Positions 10,795 through 21,339 of a DNA stretch of 60,000 nt are shown here, one piece after another. Numbering within the stretch: the first letter of the stretch is position 1; each line of letters starts with the position of its first letter. The position numbers and the translations under genes were made by a program. The notes below the pieces were generated by a model, which was not told where the DNA came from, searched no databases, and worked only from the letters and a program-made list of their open reading frames with translations. Source of the DNA: Hormiphora californensis (Eukaryota > Ctenophora > Tentaculata > Cydippida > Pleurobrachiidae); the NCBI GenBank assembly GCA_020137815.1, contig CM035353.1, forward strand, positions 6,398,298 through 6,458,297. Reading direction: 5' to 3'.

Positions 10795-10895
10795 TTCCTA
10801 CTACCCCCACTACCTCTTCCTCTCCCACGGCCTCTGACTGGGGTGGTGATGATCGGGACCCGCTGATCCTCTTCCTTAACCTCGTCACCCCTCAC
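10795..10895 (-). CDS. RG-repeat exon, unrecognised
   Basis: The minus-strand frame reads MRGDEVKEEDQRVPIITT, then VRGRGRGRGSGG, then enters AT-rich sequence. RGRG tracts are typical of RNA-binding tails, but this short stretch alone does not identify a protein. Confidence 0.25.
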
Positions 10896-10937
10896 TAACC
10901 AGGAGTCAGATAAGTTGTATTACCCTTCCAAATTAAT

Positions 10938-10960
10938 TAATGTAACTGTTATATATTAAC
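10938..10960. repeat. 23-bp direct repeat, left copy
   Basis: TAATGTAACTG...ATATATTAAC is identical to 14423-14445. The pair exactly brackets the block made of the palindrome (10961-12690) and the Penelope-like element (to 14422). Confidence 0.8.
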
Positions 10961-11122
10961 GTGAGTGACACGTGAGTGACACGTGAGTGACACGTGAATG
11001 AAACGTGAGTGACACGTGAGAGATCGAATCATATAATATTGAATGAGCACAATATGAATAATGAGCACAAATGTAAACGATTTACATAATGATAAATCTA
11101 ATATTACATAATTAAAATTACT

Positions 11123-11463
11123 CTATCAGTTCATCTTGGATATAATGGTAACAGGGGTCCTTCTTTGGACAGTTCATAGAGCATTTCACGTGAATCAGCA
11201 GCTCCTTAACACGATGTTTATTCAAATCTAGGATCGGATAAGTACTAAACAGCCGCCTTGCATTATCACTATCAGGATCCACAGTAAAAAACTCTCCAAC
11301 AGGTCTGATTTTCGAGAAAGTAGTATAGGAAGGATGTTCCCAGAAATTGCCTGGCTAAAGTTTCTGATCTTTCACACTCTTCCAAAACCTCCCGGTACTC
11401 GTTGAACGTTGTAGTGTTGTTCGTGACGTCGATAACTATTATAGCTAGTGAATCCACTAACAA
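11123..11463 (-). pseudogene. Unrecognised C-terminal exon, left-arm copy
   Basis: The minus-strand frame starts MLVDSL and reads FNEYREVLEECERSETLARQ. Coding sense then continues one frame over (WEHPSYTTFSKIRPVGEFF), leads into VDPDSDNARRLFSTYPIL, and ends KDPCYHYIQDELIE and TAA at about 11123. A single frameshift near 11350 breaks it. The final 50 residues include CSMNCPKKDPC, possibly metal-binding. The family is not recognised. Confidence 0.45.
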
Positions 11464-12355
11464 ATTCTAATGAGCGGGATGGATATTTGACAGTGTCACA
11501 TATCCACCCCCTCACTGACACGATTCTGGGATGCGTCATTAGCAGAGTGAAACGATACGAGATACGAAACTTATGATTCGGGGGAGCTCATTAGCAGTGT
11601 GAGACGATACGGTATATGGAACATGATTCGGGGAAGCTTATTAGGAGTGCTAGACGATATGAGACACGATTCGGAGAATGTTTTATCGCTCTTTCTATCT
11701 ATCTCTATTTCTTTTGTCAATTATCTTGAGAACCAGATGAGATACCTACTCATGCTAATGCGAGTAAGCTACACTTTGGTGCCCTTTATTTTTGTCCATA
11801 CTCCTTTTCCTTTTTTATCTGGATGTCGGCTCAGCCCCGTTGTTTTTAGGGGGATATGTTGTTGTTTTAGATGGAATGGTTTGAATTTGGTCTGTTTGGC
11901 AAGACTCGAAAAAAACCCAACGCATTCCATCAAAAACAACATATCCTCCTAAAAACAATGAGGCGAGCCGATAGGCTCTTATTACCAAAAATAAGGGCAC
12001 TAAACTCACCAAGTGTGTAGCGTCAGCTCGCATTATAGTATAATGGTAGGCACCTCATCTGGTTCTCAAGTCCAAGATAATTGACAAAAAGAGATAGAGA
12101 TAGATAAAGATAGAGATAGATAGAAAGAGCGATAAAACATTCTCCGAATCGTGTCTCATATCGTCTAGCACTCCTAATAAGCTTCCCCGAATCATGTTCC
12201 ATATACCGTATCGTCTCACACTGCTAATGAGCTCCCCCGAATCATAAGTTTCGTATCTCGTATCGTTTCACTCTGCTAATGACGCATCCCAGAATCGTGT
12301 CAGTGAGGGGGGTGGATATGTGACACTGTCAAATATCCATCCCGCTCATTAGAAT

Positions 12356-12556
12356 TTGTTAGTGGATTCACTAACAACTAGTGGAGTTACTGTGGATCCT
12401 GATAGTGATAATGCAAGGCGGCTGTTTAGTACTTATCCGATCCTAGATTTGAATAAACATCGTGTTAAGGAGCTGCTGATTCACGTGAAATGCTCTATGA
12501 ACTGTCCAAAGAAGGACCCCTGTTACCATTATATCCAAGATGAACTGATAGAGTAA
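12356..12556 (+). CDS. Unrecognised C-terminal exon, right-arm copy (66 codons)
   Basis: This is the inverted counterpart of the left-arm exon. It reads MLVDSLTTSGVTVDPDSDNA and ends KDPCYHYIQDELIE then TAA. It is open throughout, but lacks the internal stretch of about 47 codons present in the left arm, so it is a shortened copy. The reading frame has been kept in this arm and lost in the other. It could be the last exon of a transposon gene; no upstream exon was found. Confidence 0.4.
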   Translation: MLVDSLTTSGVTVDPDSDNARRLFSTYPILDLNKHRVKELLIHVKCSMNCPKKDPCYHYIQDELIE

Positions 12557-12699
12557 TTTTAATTATGTAATATTAGATTTATCATTATGTAAATCGTTTA
12601 CATTTGTGCTCATTTAATATTACATGATTCGAAAACTCACGTGTCACTCACATGTCACTCACGTGTCACTCACGTGTCACTCACTCTCACTAGCTTTGG

Positions 12700-12842
12700 C
12701 TCATAGAACCTAATCAGATCACATTTCTATGAGCCATAGTTGTATGCATCTATGGCTCATAAAATCTATGAGCCATAGTTGCATGCATCTATGGCTCATA
12801 GATTTTATGAGCCATAGTTGCATGAGCCATAGTTGTAGGTAA
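12700..12842. repeat. Nested CTATGAGCCATAG palindromes
   Basis: The words CTATGAGCCATAG and CTATGGCTCATAG alternate around GTTGCATGCATC, giving several overlapping hairpins. This lies between the big palindrome and the Penelope-like element. Confidence 0.7.
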
Positions 12843-12910
12843 TCGTGATTTGTGGGGATTGCGTCCTCAGGAGAACTCGACAGGGCAATGAAATTTTCCT
12901 GGAGTACTGT

Positions 12911-14422
12911 ACAATAACAAACACGAGTGTTTTAGAAAACAATTGTTTCACTACCAGTAGCCTGGTAGATCATCAGTTCCGATAATGAAATATCAACAAA
13001 CAAACAAATCAATCCCTGCTCCTTTAGAAACATTTTAATAGCATGAACTTCCGGGTGTGTCTGCATTTTCCCACAACTTCCGAGCGCTTGTTCAGGGGGG
13101 TTATATCCGTCCTCTTGGAGTTTTCCAGTATTTGTACTTTCTCCGTGGTGCAGAGGTCGCACGATTGTGTGGGTCCATTGGGTGGGTGCCCTCTGTCAAT
13201 AACCTTCCACTGTATAGTGAAGTCTGTGTTGCTGTCCTTCAATTCCCATACATGTTTCGACAGTTCGGTTGACTTCCTCGCATTTTCCCTTCTGAAGCTG
13301 CTCTGGTGTGCATTGTATCTGGTCTTGAATTGATTTTCCGTAAGACCAACGTAGCTGGATGTTCCAGTTTGTGTTGTTACACTGGCCTCGTAGATCACAC
13401 CTTTTTGTAGACACTTTTGTTGCAGGGGACATTCAGCTGTTCTTCTACAGTTGCAGGACCGCTCTGTGTTGGCTGGCACTCCACTGCTTTTCAATACCCG
13501 TTTGTTGTGGGCCTTGATGATCTGGCTCATATTGGGCAGGGTGCTAAAGCTGACTTTAACGGTTCTTCTGTTAAATAGCTTGCGGAGAGGGTGGCCTATG
13601 TAGAAGTGTGAGTCCAGTAGTTGGAGGAATCTCTTGCCGATGTTTGTTTTGGTTAACTGTGAATATGGCGGGGTAAACCAGATCACGTTCCTCTTCCTCC
13701 TCCTCTTCTTCCTCTTATTTGTGCCGGGCTCTGTGTAATTGAGGAGTCCTTCGAAGTTGCTTCTTTTCAATGCCTCCTCGTATGGTCCCTTAGCCTCCAT
13801 GAACTTCTCTCGGTCGGATGAGAGTTCTGAAATCCTCCTCTCTATCATCTTCGGCAGGTTCTTCTTGATTGACACTGGGTGGTTGGACCTTTTGTCAACA
13901 TAGAGTATGGTATTGTCTTTTTTGACGTAAGGTTTGTGTGTTTCCGAAGTGATGTCGAGGGTGACGTCTAGGAAGTCCGTTTCCTTGGAAGGGATGCTCA
14001 CTGTGATTTTCAGGCCTTCTTGTTTGAACAATTTTATGAGCTTTTTCTTGATGTTCTCGATCTTTGGGCCGTTTTGTTCTTCAATTATTGCAAGCCCATC
14101 ATCTCTGTAGAGACCTAAAGATCCAGCGGGAAGGAGTGAGGAGGACCGTATTCGATGGAGTAGATACAATCGTGCGACCTCTGCACCACGGAGAAAGTAC
14201 AAATACTGGAAAACTCCAAGAGGACGGATATAACCCCCCTGAACAAGCGCTCGGAAGTTGTGGGAAAATGCAGACACACCCGGAAGTTCATGCTATTAAA
14301 ATGTTTCTAAAGGAGCAGGGATTGATTTGTTTGTTTGTTGATATTTCATTATCGGAACTGATGATCTACCAGGCTACTGGTAGTGAAACAATTGTTTTCT
14401 AAAACACTCGTGTTTGTTATTG
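12911..14422 (-). mobile_element. Penelope-like element, 5'-truncated, with inverted copy of its 3' end
   Basis: On the minus strand the element runs from an RT fragment (about 14120) to its 3' end at about 12911. The last ~255 bp (3' coding end plus 3' UTR, 12911 to about 13168) recur inverted at about 14165-14422. Both outer ends therefore read TACAATAACAAACACG facing inward. Penelope-like elements are known for 5' truncation and for inverted or partial duplicated ends. The element lacks most of the RT and is not autonomous. Confidence 0.75.
13024..14165 (-). CDS. Penelope-like RT C-terminal part with GIY-YIG endonuclease
   Basis: A long open frame reaches from the inverted-repeat junction to the stop near 13024. 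It starts inside the reverse transcriptase at the catalytic YRDDGL box (motif C, about codon 57 of the 417-codon frame). It continues through the thumb-like segment (FLDVTLDITSETHKPYV, NHPVSIKKNLPKMIERRISE), a basic linker (KRKKRRRKRNVIWFTPPYSQ) and a cysteine-rich connector (CNCRRTAECPLQQKC). A GIY-YIG nuclease domain follows: SSYVGLTENQFKTRYNAHQ, then ELSKHVWELKD, and the terminal CDLCTTEKVQ with CRH. This order (RT, linker with Cys motif, GIY-YIG) is diagnostic for Penelope-like elements. Everything N-terminal to motif C is missing. The first ~36 residues of the formal ORF are the antisense of its own 3' end and are not real protein. Confidence 0.8.
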
Positions 14423-14445
14423 TAATGTAACTGTTATATATTAAC
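14423..14445. repeat. 23-bp direct repeat, right copy
   Basis: Identical to 10938-10960 and directly abuts the right end of the Penelope-like element. See that entry. Confidence 0.8.
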
Positions 14446-14449
14446 AAAT

Positions 14450-15940
14450 GTAAGTAATATGAGATGGGGAGGAAGAAAGCTGTTGGCGCTCACTTCCATT
14501 TCCCACTCATGACCTTGGCATTGAAATTGTTCATATCTAGCTGGTGGTAGTTCAGTACTATGTATACGTAGTCGTGGAGTGTCAGGTCTGGAGTGTCAGG
14601 TTAATAAATTCCAACAGATTTAATTTCCCCCTTCTACCGCGGCTCTGCAATGACAATAATGGAGAGATCTTGTCCGTTATGAGTTTCCACGCTGCCGCAC
14701 TCTTGGCAGTCACCACGCCTGTCACTGAAGCGTGTTTTTTTATTTTCTCATTATATAATAAATATTGACGCTAATTGTCATTTTTAATTCAGCCAATAAT
14801 GAACAATTTATTCATTATTGTTTTATAGGTGGTACCTTTAATTACTTACATTCTATCTTGGTGTATCCTGTAGAACTGCCAAGTGAACTCCTCAAAATCA
14901 CATATTATATATATATATATATATATATATCCCGAGTGTTCCTTGGTAGGCATTCATGTCTTTGTCATGTAGAGCTATCATTTCGTGGTGGAATAAGATA
15001 CCTCCTGTTATCAGCATATCGGTCCTGGTTGGGAGAGGGTAGTAGTTTTTTTTGGGGGTGTTGGCATGGGGGGAGGGGGGATATATAGACTCTTGATACG
15101 GTACAGGCCACAGGGCCGCATCAAGGGCTTGCTAAAGGGGTCTGAATGCGGCTGGGGGAAGATTCCTTCCTGGTCGAACCTGTCCATCCTGAGGTCCCAC
15201 CACCTTTATTAAATTATTTCATTTTCAGGATCGCCCTGCAAGCCCGTTCATTCTTATATTCTAAAGAAATGTGTCATTATATATTATGAATTCAACAAAG
15301 GTTGATTGTACCAACCGAAGTTGTGTGTGAGTTGACCGTACTCACTGGACCATCAGCCAGCAGGTCCACGGCAACGGGACTAAGCCCCGATCCCCCAACA
15401 TACAGATGGGATATCAGGGCTCAGCTGGCACGAAGAGCTCATTTCTGAGCTCCCCCCGTTGACTACAGTACCACCACATGGAAGTGCAGTTCAGCAAATA
15501 GCACATACAAATAGGTGAAGGTGGTGGTGGTTTATACAAGTGGCAGACTGCAATGAAAGATGTTTTAAAAGAAAGATTGGATTTAAAATATTCAATCACT
15601 CAGACACTCCCCCGTCTGCACATCAGTTGGGGCGGCTTCACTCTTCAGTCTGTACTCTGTACCACGGTACTGACAGCTGTTGGTGTTCTTGCCACTGCCA
15701 GTGAGCACATCTTTCATGGAATACCACGGTCCACGAGTATGTAATTACATCAAAATCACACGCAAGATTGTTACTTTTAGAATGGGGGAGAGAAATTTTA
15801 ACGCCCGCTGGTGTGTGCACTGTGCGGGTTTAAAATCAAAATTTTAATTTTAACTTTGGTGTGCGGTGACCCTTACGTGATCTGGAATTATAGACTCTGA
15901 TTTTCTTTATTTTCTTAATAATTAAGGTACACGGCAATAA
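14450..15940. other. No recognisable gene; TA microsatellite
   Basis: A (TA)n tract lies at about 14906-14930. Short open frames at 14544-15088 and 15414-15820 on both strands show no family signature. A TTTTTTTTGGGGGTG stretch near 15050 and a C/T-rich minus-strand run near 15515 explain part of the open frames. Confidence 0.35.
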
Positions 15941-15943
15941 TCT

Positions 15944-16400
15944 CTATAATATGCCAGGTGTCATAGTGGTGTGGAAGCTTTTCACTAGAACCTCCCCATC
16001 TCCCTTACTATTGCTACAACACCTCCAAAAATGGTTCACAATGCCATCGATCCAAGGTGTGGCATGCTTGATTCCAATCAGCTTTTTCATGATGTTTCGG
16101 GCCATATGCCAGGTGTCATAGTGGTGTTTAATAGTAGGGAACTCCTCCTTCACAACCCTGGCAACACTGGTGTCTCTGTCAGTCACAAAGTCTGTGACTG
16201 TGAGTCCCGTTTTTAGCACCATTTTCAGACATGCTGAGCCTCTAGATTGCCGTCCCCACAATCAGTTGCCTTCCGGGGTACTAGAATGAACGTCTCTAAT
16301 ATCTGGTTGTCAGGTCCTATGATAGTGTAGGTGCAGTAGTATGCACTTTTACCGGGGGAGTCGTACTGTCCGTCAGCTATTATTCTGATCCCCTCCGGTT
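15944..16400 (-). pseudogene. Transposase-like fragment ('ADGQYDSPGKSAYY...YDTWHMARN' family)
   Basis: Minus strand, about 16370-16215: IADGQYDSPGKSAYYCTYTI, then NQILETFILVPRKATDC. After a one-base frame change it continues GLTVTDFVTDRDTSVARVVK, IKHHYDTWHMARNIMKKL and WIDGIVNHFWRCC. I recall multi-copy uncharacterised animal proteins with the same order (GDGRCDSPG..AKYGTYT, then TTDRH, then HQYDVWHL...KKL, then WWC), probably RNase-H-fold transposases (inference). The D residues in ADGQYD, TDRD and the YDTWH motif would be the candidate acid residues. The frame break and the loss of both ends mark it as dead. A 23-bp segment (TATGCCAGGTGTCATAGTGG...) is duplicated at 15950-15972 and 16105-16127. 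Confidence 0.55.
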
Positions 16401-16477
16401 ACACTCGACTAACTCCATGTTGTGTAGGTTGTTTTATCGTTTGTCAAGGCACATATTAATTATTAACTTATTGTAGT

Positions 16478-17545
16478 CTTATATAGTCTTCATCAGTGAA
16501 GTAAATGCTGTGTATCCCAGTATGTAGGATAGCAGATGTGGTTTCATATGTATGGCCCACCTGTGGTGAACTTTTTCAAGAAAACGGTAATAATCTCTAT
16601 AATATATTCATTGCTATTTAACCGATACCTGGATTTTAATGTTGTTGCTATTGTCACTTAACAACAATTATTATCCCGGATAGAGTACCACTTCCTGTAT
16701 CCATCCACATCATTTCTATATTCGTTACTCGGATAGTGTGCACTCTCCCCTGGTCTTTTGCTAGTGCTCTCCTCGGTTTCATTCCGAAGAATCCCAGGAT
16801 GAACTTGTATAACATTGCCTGCCTAGAAACAAGTCGACCAATGTTAGTTTCCTAATGTAATTGTCCACCCTTGTAATGATTTGTGTACACGCACGCACAT
16901 AAATATATAATAGGTATATATAATATCCTCACGGCTCACTGAAACCGGGGGCCTAGTTAGCTCCCCTTCAATCCATTGCATCACGTTGTAGAGAGATTCG
17001 GGTTGCGGTCCTTCGAATTATATACGAATGCACGAACCGACTACTTCCAACTCAGGGCACCTATTATAGTCTTCATCAGTGAAGTAAATGCTGCGTATTC
17101 TAGTAAGTAGGATAGCAGATGTGGTCCGGGGGTGGCGACTGGCGCACCTGTGGCTCCACATAATGCAGTGATAATGTAATATAAAACTAGTTTTAAATCA
17201 TATTGTGTAACAGGCGGTGTACGATCTGGGTCATTGATCAAATCTTCGAACACACGCAGGACGCAGGTAATACAAGCCGTTCACAAAGTAGTCCTTGGCA
17301 ATAGCCGAGTCTTGTTGAACAAACTTCATTGTTTTCTCTTCTTTGATAGTTCTCAGTACTTTTGGATCATGAGGATCTTTGCCATAATTCTCCTTGCCTC
17401 GTAAAATAAAGTCCGCTCTTCTCTTTTCCTAGACCAGGAATCGCCCAATGTCATACTTAGTCTTTACGATGTCAGGTGCCCTCTCCAGTGCATTTTTGAA
17501 CACCAACTGAATAATGTGGGTCCCAAGTTGTGCAGGCCAAGTACT
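16478..17545 (-). pseudogene. Degenerate downstream/upstream exons of the same element, one exon duplicated
   Basis: The minus-strand segments at about 16575-16478 and 17160-17066 are similar and both read TTSAIL.T.I.SIYFTDEDY in one frame, so an exon is duplicated. Further upstream, 17541-17236 reads in a single frame QLVFKNALERAPDIVKTKYD, one in-frame TAG, then FVQQDSAIAKDYFVNGLYYL; one frame over, it continues VFEDLINDPDRTPPVTQYDL. The position next to the transposase-like fragment suggests one decayed gene, although the order of exons is disturbed. A zinc-binding role for this part cannot be shown. Confidence 0.4.
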
Positions 17546-17839
17546 CATCAAACTCACTCTCCTCCACTCCAGCCGCTCTAAGGATTCCTGCCGTGAGCTG
17601 AAATAAAGATAACTAATTTTTGTTTGTAATGAATTGTAACTAGATTATAAAAAGTTAAAGACTCAGGAGTGTGGACTGTGGACAGAGGACCGTGTCCGGT
17701 GGCACGTGTAATAAACCACCTCCTTGACAAGCTGGCCATCATAGCATCGTCCTTTGAAATGTTCCAGGAATTCACACAGAGATTCTTATCCGTTAATATA
17801 CGAAATATACCTCTGTAAGTTACTGAAAATTACGTTGCC

Positions 17840-17889
17840 GTCGCCGACGTAAAGTAAGGTGGAGATCAACCTTACTTCACGTCGGCGAC
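17840..17889. repeat. Hairpin with 21-bp arms
   Basis: GTCGCCGACGTAAAGTAAGG(T) and its inverse flank an 8-nt loop (17861-17868); one mismatch. Confidence 0.85.
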
Positions 17890-17899
17890 TCAATAGAGT

Positions 17900-18570
17900 C
17901 TGTCCTCAGGTCAATGATAGGATAGAAGAATATCTTATGCTTGTATTTGGAGAGAAAACATATTGAGGAAGTGAAGTGAGGGAGGTAGTGACGGGAGACT
18001 GAAAAACTCGGAATTTATTGTAAATTATTGTAAACTGTAATTATTGTAAAAACTAGAACTGCTGAAAAAGATGATACAAGTTATATAATAAAGGATATAC
18101 TATGGCTCATACTAGTGATGCGTACAAAGCGACATCAAATTGTCAAAGATAAACCTCGTCAACACAACATGAAGAAACTAACTCGGTACAGAAAGTAGCA
18201 CATAACAGTCAAAGATGGACAAAAGATGACCAAAATGGAAATTGAAAAAAAAGTAAATGAAATGAAGATTGAAGATGCGATTCAAATGAAAGAAAAATGT
18301 CTGATAAACTTGACAATGATTATCTACTACAGTCTTAGAAGAAGTAAATCGGTGTTCATAAAATGGCAGGCCCTCATTTCAGTATAATACGTTCTCCAAT
18401 GATAGATCCCGGGTCTATTGTCGTCAGTTTGTTCGTATGAAATATTGTAAAATATTACATATTTTGTACATATTTATAAAAAATGTTATAAAATTTTTCA
18501 ACTTGTATTTATAGAATCAAATGTCAATTTAATAATCATTAGACATGTGGTGGTGGCTTAATGAAATGTT
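17900..18570. other. AT-rich, no recognisable gene
   Basis: Very AT-rich, with many short A and T runs. Nothing coding was seen. Confidence 0.45.
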
Positions 18571-18573
18571 ACA

Positions 18574-19110
18574 TCAACCCCACGTCACCAAATTTGCAAT
18601 AGCTTCTTTTAGAGAACTGGTGTCCAAGTTATTGTAGTACATCAGATAGTCCTTCATGGAACAGGAATTGTTTTGAAAAATATTCCTCAGTTCACTGTAT
18701 CTAAAATGTCCAACAAGTTCCTCAGCTGTCATTGTCGAATCTTTGGTCGTTGATCGCCCCAAAGCTGTTTCCACTTCACCAGTTATTACTATTAATATTA
18801 TATTATATTCTCCAGACCCGGTCCGGGCCCGGGTGGGACAATTTGATGTGTGTAGTGCCCCACTTACATTTTTCCTGCTTAGTGTTTGTCCACATACGCT
18901 GCACATTACGGTATCCTTCATGCTACTTTTTCCTTTCATAATCATTAAGGATTTACTGAATTCGACCGTATCTTTGCCCTGTAACACGCAAATACTGTAA
19001 AGAAAGTTATTTTCACGTGTATCCTTTGGTATTCCCAACCAAGACGTTTAATTGGTCACCATCCCAGACTCGACTTTGCGCCACGTAGAGCTGGCCATGA
19101 GAAAAGAATG
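18574..19110 (-). pseudogene. Helitron/PIF1-like helicase C-terminus remnant fused to a zinc-finger-like ORF
   Basis: The minus strand at about 19110-19010 reads SHGQLYVAQSRVWDGDQLNV, then LVGNTKGYT and a stop. This is the motif VI region of PIF1-like helicases and matches the better preserved fragment at 31132-31440. In another frame, a 154-codon ORF (19038-18574) contains MCSVCGQTLSRKNV followed by SNCP, and ends in an unrecognised helical region (EELVGHFRYSELRNIF). It may be an unrelated exon brought next to the helicase tail, or a shadow frame with chance cysteines. Confidence 0.45.
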
Positions 19111-20080
19111 GTTCTTCACAAAATATTCCATGACCTAGACCTATCATCCCAAACAAATTGTTCCGGGAAATCGGGGTACATATATACAGAATTGATCTTG
19201 CCGATTCATCATCACGATTCTTAGCGAAAAAAAGCTGTCAGTTTAGTGTCCCTTGCAGTTTCAAGTGCCGCTTGAGCAGCACCTTCGCCCTCTCTCTTAT
19301 AACTTTTTTAATAACCTTTTTAATAACCTCGGGCAACGTTCCAGCTGGTTGACATCTCGATACCAATGACTGATAGAGAAATTTTGTCTCGAACTACAGT
19401 CATTACTGTGTTCTTTACAGGCTTGATGGCTGGGACCACTAAGAAGTCTCTCAGTCGTGTGATGGTTGGTTACTTACATAGGCAGCATCTCTTCTCATGT
19501 TGTATGTTTATAGAATTTATTTTCTAACTCCCTTGTAAAACTGGTCACTGGTCAGCATTTGTCCAGTTTGGCTATTTTCCGAGATCTCGTACGCTGTTAA
19601 GTCCCGGCCCTGGTTTCTATTACCAATAACTCTGTGTGGAACACCATGCCCCTTTCATTTCCTGGCACTTGATGGAGGGCAGCGGGGATTTACATATCTA
19701 ATTATATCAGGAACTACAAGATGTTTATACTTATTGCTTTAGCTGTCAGCTGAAGACTGACCTAACCAAACTGTCAAATTCAGAAGTCTACTGAGAGATG
19801 GAGCGCGAGATATATACCACCCCTCCCCCAAAGTGAATACTGAATAAGAACTCACAAGTTTATTATACAAATTCGCATTTCAGTTAAAATCAAGGTAAGT
19901 ATTTATTACTTAATAAAAATTAAAATAAGTTTAGGTGATTAGCTTTCGTAGAGTGGTCTTTATTTTTCAATAAGGAGCCATCCGATCTTCAGGGTTGAGC
20001 TCAAAGAAGTTTATCTGGTCCCCTGGAACACCATGCCTCGATGTTTCAGGAGTTTGTCCTTGGATGTTGGTCGAGGACAG
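19111..20080. other. No recognisable gene
   Basis: Scattered short frames only. Nothing I can assign. Confidence 0.35.
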
Positions 20081-20315
20081 CCTTGTACACATTCTACATC
20101 TTTAATGTTGGCTCGGGTCGAGGGACGAGGGAATACCTGGGGTTCTTTCTCTCTTGGCTAAAAATGAAATGTCAAGTTTCGTGGCCGATATATTATATTA
20201 ATATATGTAGAATAATATGTAGAATCGATAAAGTTGACACGAAACGCTTTGTAAAATTTATTTTCCTAACTGTCGCTATCTCACTCAAATCAAAACCGAA
20301 AGATTGATAAATCTC
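20080..20315. repeat. Dispersed repeat, copy 1 (related to 30565-30745)
   Basis: A block containing GAGGGAATACC-GGGGTTCTTTC, later TTTCGTG-CCGA and CTCACT-AAA-CCGAAA, recurs with substitutions and indels at 30565-30745. Both copies lie within about 1 kb of a Helitron-helicase remnant (19.0 and 31.3 kb) but on opposite sides, so they may belong to the same element family. Confidence 0.5.
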
Positions 20316-21066
20316 TCGCCCTACGTCCATACTATAACACCATCTGCACGGTGCAGATGACAAAATACTCCCGGTATGCCTCTCCAACAACCTTGAACGC
20401 ACAGTTAATGAATCGCGGGGGAAGTCTTTGCTGTGGTTCGATGTTCCCACTTTCCCACCACACTTCCTCACGAGAGCCACTTCACTCTCGTAGTCCCTGG
20501 GAAATGGACAGTTATTGCCTATTGGGATATGAAAATTGAAATTGAAGTAGACACGACACCGAACACTCAAATCTATAGTGTATAGAGCATACCTGAATGA
20601 TCCACCTTTCGATATGTTATCATATGCGATGAGGGACAGGTTTTCCATTGCGCTCCCGGTGTAGTTAGCTTTCCCCATAGCCGTGAGGTTGGCTAAGTGA
20701 ACCTTCGTCACCACATGAGCCTTGATATTGTGGAGTTTTTGGAAAACTGGGGCGATTTGGTTCGGGCAGGTGTCTCGACGGCCTGGTGTTAGGGGTAGCC
20801 AGGGCCTTTATTACAAATGTAACACCTGACTCTCCCCTCCAGCTCTCCCACTGAGATCGGCTGAAATTTGAAAATGTTAAATGATCGAGTCCAGAGATGA
20901 GAGAAACATGTACAAACCAGGTAATTAATAAATGGAAATCTCTCATTTGCTCCACAATGGCGTTAATATCAGTGCATTGGAGAACCGGGTCCGTGTCACT
21001 CCTAGTCCTCCCTTTTCTGGCCGGCACTGTCTCCGTGGTACTGTCTCCGTGATACTGCTGCAGCAT
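20193..21066 (-). other. Two overlapping minus-strand open frames, unassigned
   Basis: The frame at 20714-20193 reads NLSLIAYDNISKGGSFRYAL and the frame at 21066-20665 reads GESGVTFVIKALATP. Both are longer than expected by chance in AT-rich DNA, but I recognise no domain. The downstream end of the first overlaps the dispersed repeat. Confidence 0.2.
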
Positions 21067-21339
21067 CTAGTCCCCTCTCTGCAAGTTTCCTCATGAGATG
21101 ATCAGCAACTCTTTCGCCAGATTTGTCTTGAAGGAGAGGTTTAGGGATTTATAAATAATAAATCTCGTAGAAAAATAAAACTCAGGGGGACGGGAAAAAA
21201 ACTGCAGCAGGCAAGCAAAACTCACAAATATAAAACACGTATAAGAAATGGGAGAGTTCGTGAAGGTGCCAGCAACCCTGGACTTTCTGGGAACTGGTGG
21301 TGGGGTTGAGTATGCTCAACTAGTGTTTGGTGGGTAACA

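Larger units (their letters stand above)
10961..12690. mobile_element. 1.7-kb palindromic element with coding arms
   Basis: The outer ends are arrays of GTGAGTGACAC (10961-11025) and their inverse (about 12625-12685). The left arm, 10961 to about 11880, is repeated inverted from about 11900 to 12690 with modest divergence; the centre lies near 11895. Each arm holds the same 3' coding exon outside (see the two ORF entries), and inside it a segment with repeated CGATACGA/GATTCGGGG words and a TCTATCTATCTC run. The left arm carries about 140 bp within the exon that the right arm lacks. This looks like a foldback transposon or a head-to-head duplication; an assembly palindrome is the alternative, but the divergence between arms argues against a pure artefact. 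Confidence 0.65.

Noticed and set aside
12030-12060. tRNA gene suggested by an A-box-like sequence
   Set aside because: No cloverleaf with a proper acceptor stem or canonical B box could be drawn; kept only as a low-interest finding.
14064-14402. Plus-strand 112-codon frame across the Penelope-like 5' side
   Set aside because: It is antisense of the RT fragment joined to the inverted 3' end; not an independent gene.
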